The notes beneath the pieces are model-generated. The model searched no databases, was not told the DNA's origin, and saw nothing but the letters and a program-made list of their open reading frames with translations. DNA of 7,750 nucleotides from Desulfobacteraceae bacterium (GTDB lineage Bacteria; Desulfobacterota; Desulfobacteria; Desulfobacterales; JAABPS01), in NCBI GenBank assembly GCA_011391835.1, contig JAABPS010000129.1, positions 1 through 7,750 on the forward strand, read 5' to 3'. The position numbers and the translations under genes were made by a program. Of the stretch, positions 6,108-7,750 are shown piece after piece (position 1 is the stretch's first letter; each line of letters opens with the position of its first letter).

Positions 6108-7106
6108 ATGACGAAAGACACCAAACAGGCCACTATTCTTGAGATCCAGCGCATGTCCACTGAAGACGGGCCAGGCATCCGTACAACTGTTTTTTTTAAA
6201 GGGTGCCCATTAAAATGTTCGTGGTGCCATAACCCGGAAAGCATTTCTCCATATCCTCAAATCCAATGGATAGAGTCCAAATGCATTGGATGCAGCACCT
6301 GTATTAAAACGTGCCCGGAAAAGGCCCTACTGCTGAATGGTACGGGCATCCACATAGACAGATCGATCTGCAACACCTGCGGAGCTTGCGTGGACGCATG
6401 TCCATCCACAGCTATGGAATGGATTGGCCTTAAATGGACTCTCGATGATCTGGTCAATGAAGTTATCAAAGACAGGGCCTATTTTGAGAAATCAGGCGGC
6501 GGCATTACTCTGTCCGGAGGCGAGCCGACCATGCAGGCAGATTTTGCCGGTCAGCTGTTACAAAGGCTTCGTGGGCTGGGGATCCACACCGCTCTGGACA
6601 CCTGCGGTGTGTGCTCCAAAAACTCTCTTGAAAAACTCCTCCCCTATTCTTCCATGGTTCTATTTGATCTTAAAGAAATCGATCCTGACAATCATATCAC
6701 TTTTACCGGAAGTAAATTAGACCCTGTTCTTGAAAACCTTATTTTTACAGCCCAATTTATGAAATCCCATATCTATCCGCAAACGCTTTGGATCCGAACA
6801 CCGCTTATCCCGGATGCCACGGCGCGCAAAGAAAATATCCGCGGCATTGGCCAATTCATTTCATCGCATCTGAGAAGCACGGTCGCCCGCTGGGAATTGT
6901 GTGCATTTAATAATCTGTGCAAAGATAAATACATCAGACTCGGACTCCACTGGCCGTTTAAAGACAAGGAGCTTCTTCAGAAATCAGTGATAGATGAATT
7001 AACCGAAGTTGCACGCCGCTCCGGCGTCAATCCTGATATCGTTCACTGGAGCGGAGTCGCCCGGCTGGAACCACCGGATGTGAATAAGGTTTCCAAAGCC
7101 TCATAA
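6108..7106 (+). CDS. Glycyl radical enzyme activating enzyme (radical SAM)
   Basis: The activase that uses S-adenosylmethionine and a reduced [4Fe-4S] cluster to abstract hydrogen from Gly813 of the upstream GRE. It is 332 aa. The N-terminal signature EDGPGIRTTVFFKGCP leads into the radical-SAM motif CxxxCxxC at Cys33, Cys37 and Cys40 (CSWCHNPE). A two-cluster ferredoxin insert follows with Cys59/62/65/69 and Cys88/91/94/98, as in activases of non-PFL glycyl radical enzymes (short PFL activases lack it). The SAM-binding GGEP is at residues 137-140, and an IRTPLIPD stretch matches the usual RxPxIPG with Asp for Gly. The start lies 3 nt after the GRE stop and has no properly spaced ribosome binding site (only TAAGG touching the ATG), so translation is probably coupled to the GRE and low. 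The product is a catalyst needed in small amounts, which fits. Confidence 0.96.
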   Translation: MTKDTKQATILEIQRMSTEDGPGIRTTVFFKGCPLKCSWCHNPESISPYPQIQWIESKCIGCSTCIKTCPEKALLLNGTGIHIDRSICNTCGACVDACPSTAMEWIGLKWTLDDLVNEVIKDRAYFEKSGGGITLSGGEPTMQADFAGQLLQRLRGLGIHTALDTCGVCSKNSLEKLLPYSSMVLFDLKEIDPDNHITFTGSKLDPVLENLIFTAQFMKSHIYPQTLWIRTPLIPDATARKENIRGIGQFISSHLRSTVARWELCAFNNLCKDKYIRLGLHWPFKDKELLQKSVIDELTEVARRSGVNPDIVHWSGVARLEPPDVNKVSKAS

Positions 7107-7133
7107 CGTATCAGCATACAATCTTCAACTATT

Positions 7134-7138
7134 GGAGG
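7134..7138 (+). promoter_or_regulatory. Ribosome binding site of the downstream PPOX gene
   Basis: GGAGG within TTGGAGGTAA lies 6 nt before the ATG at 7145 and decides that start. The 38-nt gap after the activase shows neither promoter nor terminator, so this gene likely belongs to the GRE operon. Confidence 0.82.
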
Positions 7139-7144
7139 TAATCC

Positions 7145-7750
7145 ATGAAGACAAAAAATTCATTTGATCCGCAGGACATGAAGGCATTCGAACCTGCTGA
7201 AAAAGTTGGCTTGATTTCTACGATCAATCCAGATGGCCTGGTTCATATAACGCTTATCACCAGCATAATGGCTCCGGATCCCACCCATCTGGCCCTTGGA
7301 CAATTCTGCGTGGGCTTAAGTAAGTGGTTCATACAAACTAATCCGAACGTTGGTTTTTTAATTATGTCGCTTGACAGAAAAATGTGGAGAGGTAAGGCAA
7401 CATGGACGCATAAAAAAACCGATGGTCCTGAATACGAATTTTTTAACGAGCTTCCCATGTTCAGATATAATGCATATTTTGGCATTAATACAGTTCACTA
7501 TCTGGATCTGGTTGAAACTACCCAGCCTCAACGACTTCCTATGACCAAAATAATTCCAGCAGCCTTATTAACAAAGTTGGCCAAAGCTTCAATGAAAACA
7601 AATAAAGATCAACGTATTCTCAAACATTTTGCCGAAGACCTGTTTAATAAACTCGACTCGTTGAAGTTCATATCCTACATCGGAGCTGACGGATTTCCTA
7701 AAATAATACCGGTGATTCAGTGCCAGGCAGCAGACAGCAGGCGTCTTGTT
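7145..7750 (+). CDS. Tandem split-barrel (PPOX-type) flavoprotein, 3' end cut off by the window
   Basis: A probable FMN-binding protein with 202 codons visible and no stop before the window end. Residues 20-125 read like a pyridoxamine 5'-phosphate oxidase-type split barrel: VGLISTINPDGLVHITLITS, then LALGQF, then WFIQTNPNVGFLIMS. Residues 131-170 form a charged, helical linker. From residue 172 a second copy of the opening strands begins (LKFISYIGADGFPKIIPVIQ), aligning with residues 22-41 of the first, so the protein appears to carry two such domains. It is far from the 154-aa PPOX protein at 1491-1955 in sequence. A strong ribosome binding site and the short gap to the activase suggest co-expression with the GRE. 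The role is unknown; redox protection or service to the GRE pathway is an inference. It could also use F420 or heme instead of FMN. Confidence 0.85.
   Translation, partial: MKTKNSFDPQDMKAFEPAEKVGLISTINPDGLVHITLITSIMAPDPTHLALGQFCVGLSKWFIQTNPNVGFLIMSLDRKMWRGKATWTHKKTDGPEYEFFNELPMFRYNAYFGINTVHYLDLVETTQPQRLPMTKIIPAALLTKLAKASMKTNKDQRILKHFAEDLFNKLDSLKFISYIGADGFPKIIPVIQCQAADSRRLV

Noticed and set aside
6190..6197. Run of eight T followed by AAA as a programmed frameshift or phase-variable tract in the activase
   Set aside because: The frame is intact and encodes the conserved TTVFFKGCP block; no downstream stimulatory structure was evident.

Overview
The window reads as a moderate-GC chromosomal segment of a Gram-negative anaerobe. 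All eight supported genes lie on the + strand with short gaps. A glycyl radical enzyme (GRE) implies anaerobic metabolism, because its radical is destroyed by oxygen. The mix of acyl-CoA-type enzymes with a FadR-like regulator would suit a sulfate-reducing or similar member of the Desulfobacterota; that assignment is an inference from gene content, not proven.

Left half (1-2746): a 5'-truncated short-chain dehydrogenase/reductase, an enoyl-CoA hydratase/isomerase-family protein and a small FMN-binding split-barrel (PPOX/NimA-like) protein follow each other with an 18-nt gap and then a 4-nt overlap. They look like one transcript. A REP-like hairpin sits directly on the stop codon of the third gene, followed by a HAD-superfamily hydrolase with a GTG start.

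Middle (2747-2848): a 102-bp intergenic region holds the only convincing promoter seen, TTGACA-N17-TAGAAT. A perfect TGGT-N3-ACCA palindrome, the half-site pattern of FadR-type GntR regulators, lies just after the -10 box. The gene that follows encodes such a regulator, so the simplest reading is autoregulation and control of the downstream operon.

Right half (2849-7750): the regulator, the GRE (838 aa), its radical-SAM activating enzyme and a second PPOX-type flavoprotein form one probable operon. The second PPOX gene starts at 7145, runs off the window end still open, and appears to contain two split-barrel domains. The activase would install the glycyl radical on Gly813 of the GRE, and the radical would pass to Cys454 for catalysis. 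The substrate is unknown. The active-site string GCLENTMQGND and the absence of fumarate-adding-enzyme small subunits point towards a lyase or decarboxylase, perhaps of the arylacetate decarboxylase group. The GRE-activase-tandem flavoprotein set under a FadR-like repressor is the most unusual part of the window. No RNA genes, CRISPR arrays, insertion sequences or gene-free stretches over 300 bp were seen.
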